From Phoronis australis (taxonomy: Eukaryota; Phoronida; Phoronidae), in the NCBI GenBank assembly GCA_002633005.1, contig NMRA01000331.1, positions 433,364-497,363 on the forward strand: a DNA stretch of 64,000 bases, read 5' to 3'. The stretch's first letter is position 1. Every line of letters starts with the position of its first letter. The notes under the pieces are model-generated. The model did no database searches and was not told the origin of the DNA. It saw only the letters and a list, made by a program, of their open reading frames with translations. The position numbers and the translations under genes were made by a program. Below, piece by piece: positions 13,901 through 28,900 of the stretch.

Positions 13901-16900
13901 TCCTAGGCCTACCCGGTAACAGAAGAAAAAATCTCTGGACATGTTGTCACGTGTTTTGAAGTTCGTCTGCGTGTCTGAGTAAGCGAGCGCGTGCGTGTCA
14001 CCAGAGTTCATTTGCCAGAGTAAACGCAATCTAACAAGCTAGATGTGCATTGTATCTAAAGAAATTAGCACAAGCAGAAAGCAGAATGTGTCTCATTCAG
14101 CACTTGCACGTCTCATCTGCTAAAAAACGTTTGAATTGTTTCGGTAAGGTCCATATTAGTCGCCATGTGGCTAGATGCATACGTGACTCATGGCTGTATG
14201 GCAGTTATTTTTCAGTGTAAGGGTATGTAAGCAGTACAGACCTGTAGAGAGCGAACAAACAAACAAAAAATTGATGTCAGACCAACATACTTGGCGAAAA
14301 TCCCAGAATTCCGCCAAGTAAAAAAAACAAACTTGATGAAAGAGCAACATACTTGGTGAAATTTATTTTGCCAAGTAAAAAACTTGACGTCAGAGCAACA
14401 TACTTGGCGAAAATTCTTCGCCAAGTAATGAACTGGAAAAAGGTTCACAAGTGAGCACTTGTCAGATGGTTGATCTGTCTTCTTATGGTTCAAACAAATT
14501 AGATGACAGATCTGACTTCTTACCAGCGAAGGCAGATTCCAATGACATAACTTGTGGTTAGGTCATGGTGATCACAGGTGATTGCCAGAAAATTAGTCTT
14601 GAGTAAATCGCTAATTACTTTCAAGGCCCTTTCATATTGACTTAACTCCGGTCTGGAGCGTCGACGTAAACAGCGTAGTTAACTGGACCGTTCATACTGG
14701 CTTCGGTAGTTAATGACCATCGAAGTAAAGGGTTGGTGACGCTGACGTCATCGAAGTTAGCGCAAGGTAGCGCTGCATGCTAAGATTTTTTCAGTGTGAC
14801 AATTTGGGAACATTTAAATGTGCTAAATGACATTAAATTCATTTTTAAATCGATTGGTTATCATTAGAGCAAAAATAAGTAGTTATTAGTGACGGCACTA
14901 CTCTGTAACTGTTGACGATAACAGTGGCACCTGGCGATAACTTCGATTGGACCGGAGTTGAGCGTTCATACAGCACCGCAGCGTCGACGCTACGGTCTTA
15001 AATTCACCTGTTAAGTGCGATGTTAACTGGAGCTGTTAACTGCGATCCAGGACCGGAGTTAAGCGTTCATACTGACCGCAACTCCCCAAACCATCGACAC
15101 GTCGACATTAGTATGAAAGGCCCTTAAGACAGCTGATCTGCTTTTCTGATCAGAGATATCCCTGCCTTCAGATTAAATTTTACACCTGAACCTGGCATTA
15201 GAGGCTGTAGTAGAGGCTGCCCTGGCAAAAAATATGTAAGAAAACAAAGTTTGGTGGCTTTTCAACACTGTGATAGTTTGGTATGGGTGATCAGATGAGT
15301 TTGTGGCCCAGACCATCAATTCGGGAAGGAGTGCTCATATTTAACCACAGCATCAAATAATATTTAAACAGGCATATCCTAACACTGGGCTGCAAATGGT
15401 AAACAACATGTTATTTTATATTTTGAAATGCTTTGCCTCCAGCAATTTGCACTGTGGTACTACTCAGATAAGGGTGTAACTCAATCATGGAGAATGATTT
15501 ACTAGACAGACAGGATGTGGAGAAACAAATGGTAGTCTAAATACTACTCATCTCCCCAAACCAAACAAGATTAGTCTCATAATCAGGGCTTTGTGAACTT
15601 GCTCTGTTATCAAGCATCAAACACAAAATGGAGACATTTAAAAACATTTGAGAGACATCTGTGTGAAACAGTTTGGAGCAGGCAGCACTTTGAATGTCAG
15701 GGCACTGTGTTCCTCCTGGTTAGTGACCACATTCAGTAAATAGCCACGCCTACAATTCCAACTAATTCCCTTTTAACTGCCCACCTTCTGCTATATTCCT
15801 TAGCAAAAGTAACTTACATCCAATCAAATACGCTCCAGCTCAATTTGAAATCATTGATAGGGGGTGAAACCTAAAGCCAGTACAAATCACACAATACTTC
15901 AAAGTATATGGTTGCAATTGCACCGAAAATGGGTACACCATGTAGGTATCTAAAGCATTTGGCGGCAGGGGTAGTGACAAAAACATTGTTCAAAAATCTG
16001 GATTTCTGAAATACCTTTTACCCTAAGACAAAGTTATGGCAGATAGAGGTTTTACTATTGATGAACTCCTGTATCTAAGACGAGTTAAGTTAAACATACC
16101 AGCTTTCACCAAAGGCAAGTCACACCTTAGTAAAAAAGGTCTGACAAAAACATGGCGCATTTCCACAGTAAGAATCCATTTGGAGTGAGCAATACGGAGA
16201 CTTAAAAGTTTTCAAAATTTTGAGTACCAGTATTCCAGTGTAAAGCACAGAATCAGTGGATAACTACTTGATTTTCTGTGCTGGGCTTGTGAACCTACGT
16301 GCTGATCTAATCAGAGATCAAAATTTGGAAGACATGGACTAACTTCCGGAGTTTTTAAGTTGTCCATTCCAAGTGGTAACATGTACTGTTTCAAGAAATT
16401 TCTGAAAGTAAAATGTACGCAACCGTGCAACAGTTTGCTCAACAAAGCTTTCACGTGTAGCACATCTACGTCATAATAAAGTCATTGTCACTAACTTTAA
16501 AATTAGCGCCTCCGTAAATAAAGGTGGTGCTTCTGTTTTGGCCTAAAACAAATGTGATCAAGGTCACGGGTCAATTTGCTGGGTCGCTGGGCCAAAAAAT
16601 GATGTCTAAATAGGATTTATGACACAGATACAAAGGATTTTCTTGTCAACACTTCTCCACCATCATAGGAACAAGTTTTTGCTCCAGAACAAGAGCTGAG
16701 CCAAATGTCTGGACACAAGAATGGTTAATGAGAATGACAACATGGCCATACTTACTGATTATGGTTGAGTGATTTACGGTGGACCACAAAATTTGTTCTT
16801 AAAAACATTTCGCAATTTTCAACCTACTTGATATTCACATCGTGGCTACACTTTGCTCCATTTAGTTGAATAAAAAACAAAAATCTTTGTAGGCCTTTTA

Positions 16901-19900
16901 TTCACATGAAAGTGGTCTCGTAACATTCCTTACCCAGATACAATTCTGTTTATGATACCAACAAGAACATTGAAACCGATAGAAAACACATCATGAGTTC
17001 ATTAGGATTGGCCAACCCTAAAACTAAGAATTAAAAAATTGCGCATGCGCATGCACGCATTGCTGTCAACATCACATAAGCATGGTAATGTTTTTAAACC
17101 CCAAAGCACTTCAGTTAGGTATTCAACATGGAAAGCAAAAGAGGTGAAATACCCCTAGACGTTTGACTAAGATTGTTTATTGTTAAAAGGCCATCTTGGC
17201 AGGGAGAAAGAAAAGTGTTCATCTTGCTTATAAACCACAAAGAATCCTAATAAACAATAAAATTAACCTTTTCAACCCCTGCATGGGGAATGTTTGTGCT
17301 GTGATAGGGCATGACTAAGAGATGACAAAAAAGTGAAAACAGGAAGGAAATGGGTTTTTATTCACAGTAAGTAGCTGATTCCCGATCTGATTGGAGTAAT
17401 TTCTGAATACAGCTATTTCACCACTTCAAAGCTGGCTTACATGATTTTGTAGTGGGATAATTGGGACATTCTAACTTATGTAGGATCTTACCAACATGTC
17501 TGTACATTCAGTCAAATATACAAAACTATAAAACTTGAGTCAGTAGAATCACTGGTTTTCTGAAAGCAGGAAGTCTGCAGAATTCAACTGACTTAAAACC
17601 GATCTGCCATTGATCGGGTCACATGACCATACATTTTTAGAAGTAAAATTTAGCAAAAAGGAAAGGTATATTAATAGCAAAACGACAGCATCAATAAAAT
17701 GACTGAATTTCATTTGTTACAAATGTTCGAGACGAAAGCTTTAAAATGCTGTTACACTTTCCTAAATTATTCCATTTTTTGTTCATTGTGCAACTTTCGT
17801 GAAAATCATAAAAATGCTATTCTTGCAAAAAATAGACCATTATTAAAAACAATAAATAACAGTACTTTGGAGAGTAGTGCATAAAACAAAGTACCTCAGA
17901 GTTTAGTGTGAATCATCCAAACAGCCATTTCTGAAATGTGATGTTCCAAAGCTTGCCAAATTGGGATATTTTCTAGGGTGCTATATAACCTTAAAGGAGA
18001 ATGCCACCCCATCTAATTAGTGTTTTTTAACCTCTTAATCGGTTTATATCCACATCGCCTCTTATACGGTCAACCTCTCCTTGCCGAGAGGTGTCGCGTT
18101 AACCTGTGAGGAAGGTAAGAAACGACGCAGCGACGTCAGTGGTTTGTCTGCAGAGTGAATGCTGCTATACTGCAGTGCATTGTTCCCGCTTGTTCGAACT
18201 ATGAAGCTGCGAAGAAAGCGGGTATATCGTTTTTTCAACTTCCTCGAGAGCCCGAAATGCTTAGGAAGTGGCTCGCGGTAGTGAAGAATGGAAACTGCGC
18301 TGTTAATAGCAAGTATGAGGCCATAAAACATCTCCGTGTCTGTGGCCAGCATTTCGTCGACAGTGATTTGTCCGACAAATTCCAGTTTACTAAAGACCTA
18401 TCCATACCTTCCGTTGCCTGTGCATGTTCACGGCACCTATCTACTATTTCTTGATCAGTGCATTCCGGTTCGAACTGATAGCCTGTGAAACCTAAAGATC
18501 CGACCCGTGAAGTCTTCATCGGATGAGCTCTTGACTAAGTTGGGATTGGCGCCGGGCGAGTTGCCATGCAGACGTTTATTATTCTGCGTTCTGTTTCAAA
18601 ATGAATTATTCTCATCCTAACCAATGCTTATATGAAACCAAAACAAAGTCAGTGTCATTAGATTCAACATGTAATGCCTTGGAGTGCTCGTGAATGCAAA
18701 TGTCTTGAGAATCCAACAATGAATAAACCACTGCGTTACCGGCTTTTGATGCCGGCAACAAAGGTAATTGACCGGGTATCGAGGCCGTGTGAGCGCACGC
18801 TAATTCAGTGTTTGCTGACAGAAAGCTGTTGTGAAACAATTACTCGATTTTATATGATATGGTCACATGTTAGGGGAATCTTTATGTAGAAATACAAATG
18901 CATTATTCAAATCATTGTTACTGTACAACCTTTGCCCTAACGGAGTGTGGAAGGGGACTGAAACCCGACCAGTGCTGTAGAGGTAAAATTAGAGGCAAGT
19001 AGGCGCCCAAAGCCCACCATATGACCTTGAGTACTGAACGTAACTTGCGGTGCATAGGCGCTACATTCAAATGCCAAAAGGTAGTTGGCTGCACCACTAG
19101 AGCACTGAACCCGACTTAATTGGCGGCCAAGACAACGAGTAAATATATTTTCAGTTTCGTGGCTACTGAATTGACATAAATAATTACGTGCACATTATTT
19201 CTTTGGCTCACTATTATAGTCTTTTCGTGACTGGAGGTTTAGTTTCCAACTCAAGCTGGTTTATGTTCATGCCAGTTCCGGCGGACGCGATGGGCCTGAT
19301 CGGGTTCCAAGCCACTGGCCGGGATAACAAGCGTTTTGTGTGTTTAGAACTAAAAAAAATCACAAGTATAAACAACACAGATCTAGGTTCTCCTGTCTGT
19401 ATTTCACGGAAGAATACTTCGAGTTTATCGCCAAACACACCCCAAACTCCTGCTACGCGGGACCTTGGTAAATTAGCCTACCGAACTTTGTAGGCTACGG
19501 TGTGTCCAAATACCAGTAAATCCGTAACAGAGAAATAATACAACACGTTTTTATAAGAACTCGGTGCATTTTTAAGGGTTTTACGTCGAAGTTTGATAAT
19601 TTATTGGTGTTAAACGAAGAATTCAAGCGATAAGCTGACACCACGAACCCAATGTTGTGAACTGCTGAACAGACTGCTTGTGAAACCAATTATGTCATTG
19701 GATAATTTCAACACCTCCGTCTGCCGTCAGGTGTCAGGTAACGCAACCGAATGTGCCGTTATGGAGTAGAACTACTTGATCTAAATTGATACAAAATAGG
19801 TTGTTTTTGGGTGACATTCTCCTTTGAACAGAAACCAGGATACTCACATTCGCTGACCTTAAGGGAATGTACAAATTTATAAACAAAAAAAAATAAAAAA

Positions 19901-22900
19901 AGTGTATTTCCTGGTAAAGTAAATTTTCGAAAAAAACGGTATATAAGGCAATCAAGTTTTATGAAAACTGCCCTCGACATTAAGCCATGACAATAGCCGA
20001 GTTGCAATTTCATTTAAGGAAAAGACAACAGAACAACACTCACAGAATCAACACATACAGGAATGCTTTATATCAAGCACCAACATAAACAGACATATTT
20101 TGTTAGGTAAAATGAAATAAAAAACAAACAAGACATGGTTTTTACACTTAATGATTATGAGAAATAACTTTGTCATTTTTCTAAGCCAATGAAACTGCTC
20201 CTCGGGTGTTTGCCTAATGCTCTAGCACAACTTATGAAGTCAGATAACACTAAATCTTAAATCTGCTATAAACCTGAGTTCCATACAAGAAGCAACTTTT
20301 GACTAACTTGCCAATATAAAATTGGTTCCAACTTGTCTTTTAATAAGATAAGAAGTGATTTCTGGGTTTGCAAAGAGCTGACTGTGCCTTAGTCCTTGAG
20401 ACCACACTCGGCACATAAAATGACCACCATGACAACCCAACTTGTAAAGCCTGACCTCATGAAATAATGAACTAGCTGTTTCGGACAAACATAATGAAAC
20501 TTTCCATTTCACAAATGCTGATTATGTTGTAACAATGCTGCAAATTATTGGTCATGAAAGCTGGTCAGTACAAACCATGATTATGATGAAGTCAAGTTCT
20601 TCTCAACTTTTATTTTTGTTCAGAAATTTCACAAAATCAAATACCGAGCATTTACGGTAAGCAAATGGTTGGACTTTGTTTTTTTTTTAAGTTATAACCT
20701 GTCTCATTAATGGCCAAGCTTATTCAAAGAAATAAACCCAAGTTTGGGAGGACTCAGATTTTACACAATAGTAAAAGTGTTCAAAATGCATTTCATGGCG
20801 TTATCCTCTTAGGCATAGCAGGAGGGCCTCACTAAACACACCTGAGGCATATAAGCATGTATTGACTTACCTTGCGAAGATGTTTGTTGACCCATTTGGT
20901 GAAAGTTTTCTTCTGTACGGAATCTCTTTCATCTGGGAAAACAAACCAGAGTGGAAATCAAATACTATTTTTCAGCATACAGGTCATGTGCAAGGTGTGA
21001 ATGGAATATTAACAAGTCTAGAAAGATCGCAGTGCCAAAAAAGCACAATGAATCAACAGAACTTAAGTAACAGAGCAATAAACTTATAAACCAACAAGGT
21101 TACTTCCAAATTTAACAGGCATATTTTTTTACAATAGCCATCATTTCATATTTAGAAAGTCTAATATTAGCATACAAATCTTTACACAACATAAAACATT
21201 ACTCAAATATAGTAACCAAATGTGTTTGCTACAAATAACAAGAGCAACACGAAGCGTTGAAATGCACCCACGAATGCACCGCAAATGGTGTGCTTCTAGG
21301 CGTGTTAATTTGTATCATAACAATGGCGACTAGATGACACAAAATACATCGAATCAATCCGAAACAAGGACATATAGTTTCTTAACTGAAAGCTATTTAC
21401 CAAATTTCATAAAAATCTGTCAATGAACTTCAGAGAAACAGAGGAAACAGAAAAGATGAAATTGCCAATAGAGGACACAGTGTTCGCAAGATTAATCAGA
21501 AAGTCATAGTCGTCCATTGTTAACTTCACATACATACACTTGCTAAATTTAATTAAGATCCTGCAGTAAGTTTACGAGATACAGCTATGGGCTCAAAAAA
21601 ACAAAACTGTCACTAGGAGGTGCCACAGTAGTCGAAGTCGTTGGAAAATCATTGTCCACCGTCGTCTTCACACTAAGAACATATATACCAATTTTCACAA
21701 TCATCCTAGAGTAGTTCGGTTGATAGAGGGGCGGACGCCACGAAATAGACTCGAAAACAGTAAAAATGGCCACTAGGTGGTGCAAAATACCTCGAATCCG
21801 TCCGAAAAGGGATGATAGCATCATCTCACTCATTGATGCCTATGTGTCAAATTTCCTGATAATGCGTCCATATATAAATATGTGGGCGCATAAAAATCCG
21901 TTAAGGACCTTTGAAGATACAGAGGTAGTAAGATCCGTCCGAAAGTCATATTCCATTGCCAAATTCATATTAATACACGTGCTAAATTTAGTAACGATCC
22001 TGCATAGTATTAAGAAGATATAGCCATGGAGGCAAAAACTGCCACTAGGAGGTGCCACAGTATTTGAAGTCATCCGTCCTCTTCATAGTAAGTACATGCC
22101 AATTCTCATAATCATTCTTAGAGTGGTTTGGCTGAAAGAGAGGCGGGCACCAAAACACACTAAAAATAGCCACTAGGTGGCGCAAAATGCCTTGAATCCA
22201 TCCGAAAACGAGAGGATAGCGTCATCTCATTAATAGATGCCTATGTGTCAAATTTCACGAAAATCAGTTAAGGACTTTTCAAGATACAGAGGCAAATGTA
22301 AAGAACTAAAATTGCCACAACGGGACACAGCAGTATTTGGGTCCATCCAAAATGCGTCGCCCTCTGTTGTCAACCCCATAGGAACACACCTGCCAAATTT
22401 CAATAAGATCCTGCATGGTGTTAAGGAGATACAACCATGGACGCAAAAAACAACTGCCACTAGAAGGCGCCATAGTAGTTGAAGTAGTCAGAAAATCGTC
22501 GTCATCATTCCTCGTCATAGTAAGAACATACATGCCTATTTTCACGACCATTTTTAGGGTAGTGTGGTTAATAAAGGGGCGGACGCCAAAAAACAGACTC
22601 GAAAACAGTAAAAATGGCCACTAGATGGCATAAAATTCCTTGAATCCATTTGAAAACAGGAGGATAGCGTCACCTCATTAATAGAGGCCTATGTACCAAA
22701 TTTTATGAAAATCAGTTGACAATCTTTGAAGATATAGAGGCAAACGTAAAAACTAAAATTGCCACTAAGGGGAACGCCATTATTCAGGACGGTCCTGGGG
22801 TATAAGAGATACAGCCGCGGATGCCAGAAAACCAGACACAAATGACGGCAAATGCACCCACATATAAATAGATGGGTGCATAAACAGACTACGCAGATTT

Positions 22901-25900
22901 CAGGTGGGCATTTCGCCAGTTCTTCGATTTAGATGTCCTGTTATGAAAACACTATTTGATAGGAAACTGCAGAGAATTTAAGTCAGAAAAACTTGCTATA
23001 TCCCATTGGGCACTAAGCCACAATTGATCTAGACAGATATTTTTTGTCAATTAAGTACCAGATTGAAGTTCAGACATCACCTGTTTTCATGATGTATTTT
23101 GACTGGCAAAATACTCCCGACACAAAGAACTTATTGGGTATTTCAACTAGCAGGCGCCCTGAAGTAACATGCGTACACCCAGCCTAAACATGGGGGTCTC
23201 GAATTTTGGAGAATGTGGACCTTATACTCTGAGATTCACGGGTACGTTCAAAGCTATAAATAGTGCAATCACTGAATTTTGGTAGTTCTTGCCTTTTTAG
23301 TGGACCTTTGGCACATTTTTTACTGTTTCAGTGGACTTTTTGTTTCCCTGAGGCACACCTTTTTGTCCACTTTGCCATATGGGAGGCTCATTCGAGCCCT
23401 CCAAGCCACCCCTGGGAGCATGCATGAGTAAAGACTCATGTGCCTACTGTCGGAGCCAAAATTCTACTGTTTGTAAGGTTTCCCAAACTGAACAGTGTCA
23501 GGCGAGTGTCAAACAAAAGACATGAAAAACAGGGCATAGTTAACTTCAGCTCGCTCTTACCTTACCATAACTACAAAATTAACTTGAACAACTGTGCAAT
23601 TCATTCTATGAACTCCCACTAGTTTTGAATCCATGTCAAAGTCACTGGCTCATTTTCCACTTAAAATAAGTCCCATTTCCGAAAGTATGCCTGGGCTTAT
23701 GTTTGGGGAACTAGAAAAGTTAAAAGCATGCCACTTTTCTGAATAATGACCTGGGGAATACTATCATAAATTTCTAGTATAGCTCTGCAACCGTGCCATT
23801 TTCCTTGAAAGAGCGATTTTCCCAATGGCGAAAAACTGATGATACAAAAAATGTTATAGTGAAACAGCTTGAAAGCCTAAAATGTTAGACAAACATTCAG
23901 TAAGACAGAAACGCAAATTCAAAATGGTCATTCATTCAAAAACAATTTATTAAAACTAAACGGACTGTGAACAGCAGTGGACAGACATAAACTTTTTTGT
24001 TTTAAATAAATATTCAATAAACAAACAACTTCTTGCATGAATATTATATTCTTCAATATTACAATTTTATAGAAAAAGATTTCTGACAATTGAATTTATG
24101 TTTTTAACAATTCAATAACGCCTAAAAACGTTATAATTGGTTCTGATCAGTGCCCTACTCATTTCAAAACCTGCGCCACACTGTTGGAAGAAAAAAGCCG
24201 ACTACCCCAATAGTATTTAGTGAAGGTTTTCTTTTTTCAAAAACAGCACCAACGGATCTAAAATTGCATTTACATGGATTTAAAGTCGCATTTACTGGGA
24301 GAAAACTGTCACAGAGCAACTAACATAAAACAGCTGATCGGGCACAAGTGTGTGCATAAACAGGCTGGAAGGCATTAGGTGGCTCTCTCTTTTGAAAATT
24401 AGGAAAATTAAACAATACAGCGTCACCACATCAATATTAAAAATCCACAGGCTAGAACCAATTATGCATTTTTGGATAAAACCCAAAATTATTGAGCATT
24501 GTATATTTGACTATTGCTTGATATACAAATTTTTTACATAATTACAAGCAAAAGCACATTTAATACCTTATCTTGTGTTTCAGATATTTTCCTAAGACAT
24601 ATTTCACAGCTCACCAGGTGAACACATGTCAGAATCAGTTACCAAAATTTTACACCGAAAATTGTTGGTGTAAAATTATATATTGCAAAACATATCAAGG
24701 ATGTGTCTGGGATAAAGTTAATAGGTAGAGTTCAATATTTTCCATTGCAGACTAAAGAAAAAATACACGTTCTACAGTGACTTATCCAGACATCTGAGAA
24801 ATTTAATCTTGAAACACTTCAGTTGTTCTTTCACCATGGCAGCCTCAATAACAGGGCACTTGGATCAGGTTGCATATTGCAAGCTGCACATGCTGTTACC
24901 ACCCTCCGCAAAATTGGGGGAAGATATACATTATCATGAAAACGAGTTTGCAATGGACTTCAAGGTCTTTTCAAAATAAGACCATGGAATGTCGCAAATA
25001 CTAGATATACCATAAATACTAGAATTCAACCTTCATGTTTTAGTACAGAGTAATAAAAAAACAAGAGTTTTAACTTTTACTACTGGAATATACAAATTCC
25101 GTTTAGAATCCTGAATTTCGTGAATTCAGTCTGATTTTGCAACACTGTAGAAAATCAGGGTCAATGCTGATGATGCACTGAATTTAGCAGAAGCAATCCA
25201 ATGACTTTTGAATTCGCTAGCTCTTGCCAATAGCAAAATCGCCAGTAATGTAAGCAGTTGTCATTAGGGTTACCTTTGCTTATCCTTAGAGGTATCCCAA
25301 ATCTGCTAGCAAGGCAAGTTGACACTTTTGTAGCCAAACTGCTTACTTCAAAGAACAAACATGGGCAAGAGAAAGGGGGCCTGTGTTTATTGTTGACTAA
25401 ATGAGTATTTGCACACAATGAATGTACTTTTACACCTTTCCTCTGGTGACAGGAGGTGTGATAACTACTGCAATTAACTGCTGGAAAATGCCCCCCCCCC
25501 CTGGGAATAATGCTAGTGTTGTTGCCACTTGTGTGAACTTAGTACAACTTACATGACAACAAGGGAAGTGCAAGGATGTACATTGCCTTTTCTGCATCAT
25601 TACATCAGAAGCTAGGCTTGATGGACCTTGTATGGTTTGAGTGTAGAACAGTCCCTCAATCCTGACCAGCTTGACAACTGGACAATGCCAGAGGGCATAG
25701 GTACCAGAACAAACTCAGTTATCAGAAGTAACACACAAACCTCATTATATGGCCATTAATAAGCAGTAAAGCTGCCAAATACAGCAAGTGCTCTGTTGTT
25801 GCAGTGTATCTATGTGGACTGGTAGATTGTGTTTGAACTAGGATTTGATAGCCTGTGTATTACAAACAGGTGACATAAAAGTGGTAGCTGAGACATGTAA

Positions 25901-28900
25901 ACTACAGAAATGCTCTTCTAATAGTAGACATTGATAATATTGATGACAGTAGAAGAGTTTAGAGAATTTAAAGAGTTCCCACCATGCATTTTCTTAGTTT
26001 TTGATGTCTCACTTAGCTAATATATGAAAACAATACCATAAAATCTACAAAATAAGCACTTATTATGCAAAATAGCCACATTTTTTTCAATTTTGAAAAA
26101 AATAGTTATTTCCAAGTTTCCTGACAAATGATGTAATGGGTGGAAGACGTTTGGTCACTTAACAATCAATTGCAATGGTGGAACACAGCAGATCAGAAGA
26201 CGAGGAAGATTTTTAGCAAGAACTTGACAATTATTAAGCAGACCAAAGAACTATTTTACTTCAGCCATTCAACAAGTACTTGAAGAATTAGACAATGAAT
26301 TCGATTTCCCACTTAGCAAACTTTCGTGGGCTTTGAGGCCGTATGAACTCGACCTACTTGCACAAAAAATGCTGCTGACATATGAGACCCACAACCAACT
26401 GAACCAAGGGGTGGTCAACCTTCACAAAATAGACACTTAATAATCACAGATGACAAAGGCCACAGTAAATTTGGGTCATTCTGTATTCACTATTGCCTTG
26501 ACGGAATGAGCATAGTCTAAACACATTGCATAAGCCTACGTGCCACTCAAACTGGGCTGGTTCGAGGGCTCGCCCTAGAATGGAAACAGTTCATTATTTA
26601 TAAAATTTGCAAACACAAAAGGTGAAGAGACCAGCCGTTTTTGTGTTTGGTCCAAACACGATTCCTTGAAATGTGATGCCTACCGACTGAATTGCATGTT
26701 CCACATGCGGCACACAAACAGATGCCACCCATTACGCACAACCCAGATAACAGAAAAATATATTAATTTTTTGGCTTGTTTCTTAGCAACAGGTATACTA
26801 AAATCTATTAAATCTGCTAAGATATATTAATAAATTCCTTTTTGAGACACAGGGTCATGGTGGGAACTCTTTTAATTTTAGAATACTAAAACTCTGATGA
26901 ATGTGATTTTTCACAATATACCACACTGCTCTGAGTTAAGGCTCAGGTGGCTCACACTAAAAATTATTCAATTTAGGAGAAAAATCACTGCTAAAATTGC
27001 CATATTTTGATTCTTCACAAGATTACCACATTGCTGCAAATGCTCAATTTACTAAAAGGTGTTTAGTAATAGCTAAGCCATACAAACCATGTTAAAAGCA
27101 AAAAAAGTAAATTTTCTTGAAAAACTATTTTACTTGAGCCATTCAACAAAATGAAATTTCACCTGTCTACCATGGTGTGTCACAAACTGAAAAAATGTTT
27201 GCCATAAATGGGGAAAATAAAAAATCAGGCTGTAGCATTAAGCCGAGAATGTGAAGTCAGGACAGACATAGTCATCTTAACCATGGATCCACTGAAGAAA
27301 ATGCCTGAACCATCTTTTACACATGAGCACGATAACCTTAGAAAGAGCAGGAGCCATAACAACCATTTCACATCTGCTTCAACTGCATCTATATCCTATC
27401 CGAATTTACCTCTCAATTTACCTGTCACAGACAGGATCATTGGTGATATTCTGGTGCATTAATCCCCTCCCCAGACCATTACCCTGACAGCAGAAGGCCC
27501 AAAACTCCAAGGCTGACCTTGCTTATAAGTATCTGGTTCGAGGACACACAGTCACAGCTCTTGTTGTGACTTTAGCAGCATGGCCCTATGCAATATCAGC
27601 CATGAGCAGCTGGCTAAGATCAGCTGGCTAGGATCCTTGAACTCAAGTCAGTTGGGAGGAAGTCTGCTGAAGACATGTTGATCAGCCAGCAACTAAACAT
27701 CAGATGAGTGTAAGCAGAGGGGTCGGTTGGTGGTGCATGAACCAGCAACGTAATCTGCCCGCTCATTAATCAAGATACCAGTTTGGCCAGGTATTAAACA
27801 CCAGATCACAGTATGATGAGGGTGGGGTGATTGGAAGACACCCAAGTTGGCTAGATTTCCAGACTGACCTTTCAACAAAACCCAAACAGAATCAGTGGCT
27901 AGCATGATGGTTCCAATATCCAGGTCTAGTTGTGACAGCTTGTTTTAGGGCACATTGTATAGCCTCAAACACCATCCATGTACTACTTGTGTGTACAATG
28001 GTGGCAACCACTGTCTAGACAATGACATTGTCAGCAAAAAGTATTTGGCAACCCCATCCAGAAGGGTTAGTTGCAGCATCAAAGGATCCATCTGTTGCTA
28101 TTATGATGCCATCAACACTGCCAAGGTCACACCATCACAATGCTTGGGGCTACTCCAGGGGGTCATTCCGCTTCCATGTTGAAAGTGATTGTGACATTCA
28201 GTCTCTCATCAAGTTCTTGTTCTAGCAACCAAGCAGCATCCTGTGCAATCATGTGGTCACCAATGAGGTTCAGGTTTACAGCAGCGGCAGTTCACGAGCA
28301 CCTGCTAAGTATTTGGTTGAATGCACAGCGAAAAGATCTGGAGCACAGTCGATAGGCTGCTATTGCAGGGACAGGGTTCAAGCATCTGTTGAGCAGTCTT
28401 CACTTCACTGTGTAATGGTTGGAAAGGGCTTTGAACAGCCTTGGCTACAGTAATACCTTGTAGAAGAGACTGTCTCCAATGCTGGGAACACCGACAAGGT
28501 ACCGTAATGTTGATTCTGAAGTCAACCTTGTATATCCAGTGATAACAAAAAGACCCATGTGAGTCTCTCAAGCCTGTTGCTTTGATTTTTACTGTTGTTG
28601 ATCACTGGGAGACCGTAGCCAAAGACAGAAATGACGAGGGCTTTATAAAGCATTAACAGGAATCTTTCCTTCACCTTCCTGTCCGAATGTGACGAGACGC
28701 TGTTGAAACTGATTGTTCGTTATCCAAAAGTTAGAGAGTTGGAATGAAGATTCTTGTCAGACAGGTGTTCACAAAGACACCAATTTTTAGGTCTCCATTA
28801 GGAATGGTTGCTAAGCCGGGCACGAGTGTTTGCAAGTGACAATCTGTAATTTTCAGCAGGGCAGTGGTCGTTCTAAGGGTAATTTTCCTCATCAAAGAAT

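Noticed and set aside
17037-17060. gcgcatgcgcatgc run as a Z-DNA or regulatory site
   Set aside because: Too short and isolated to support any functional claim.
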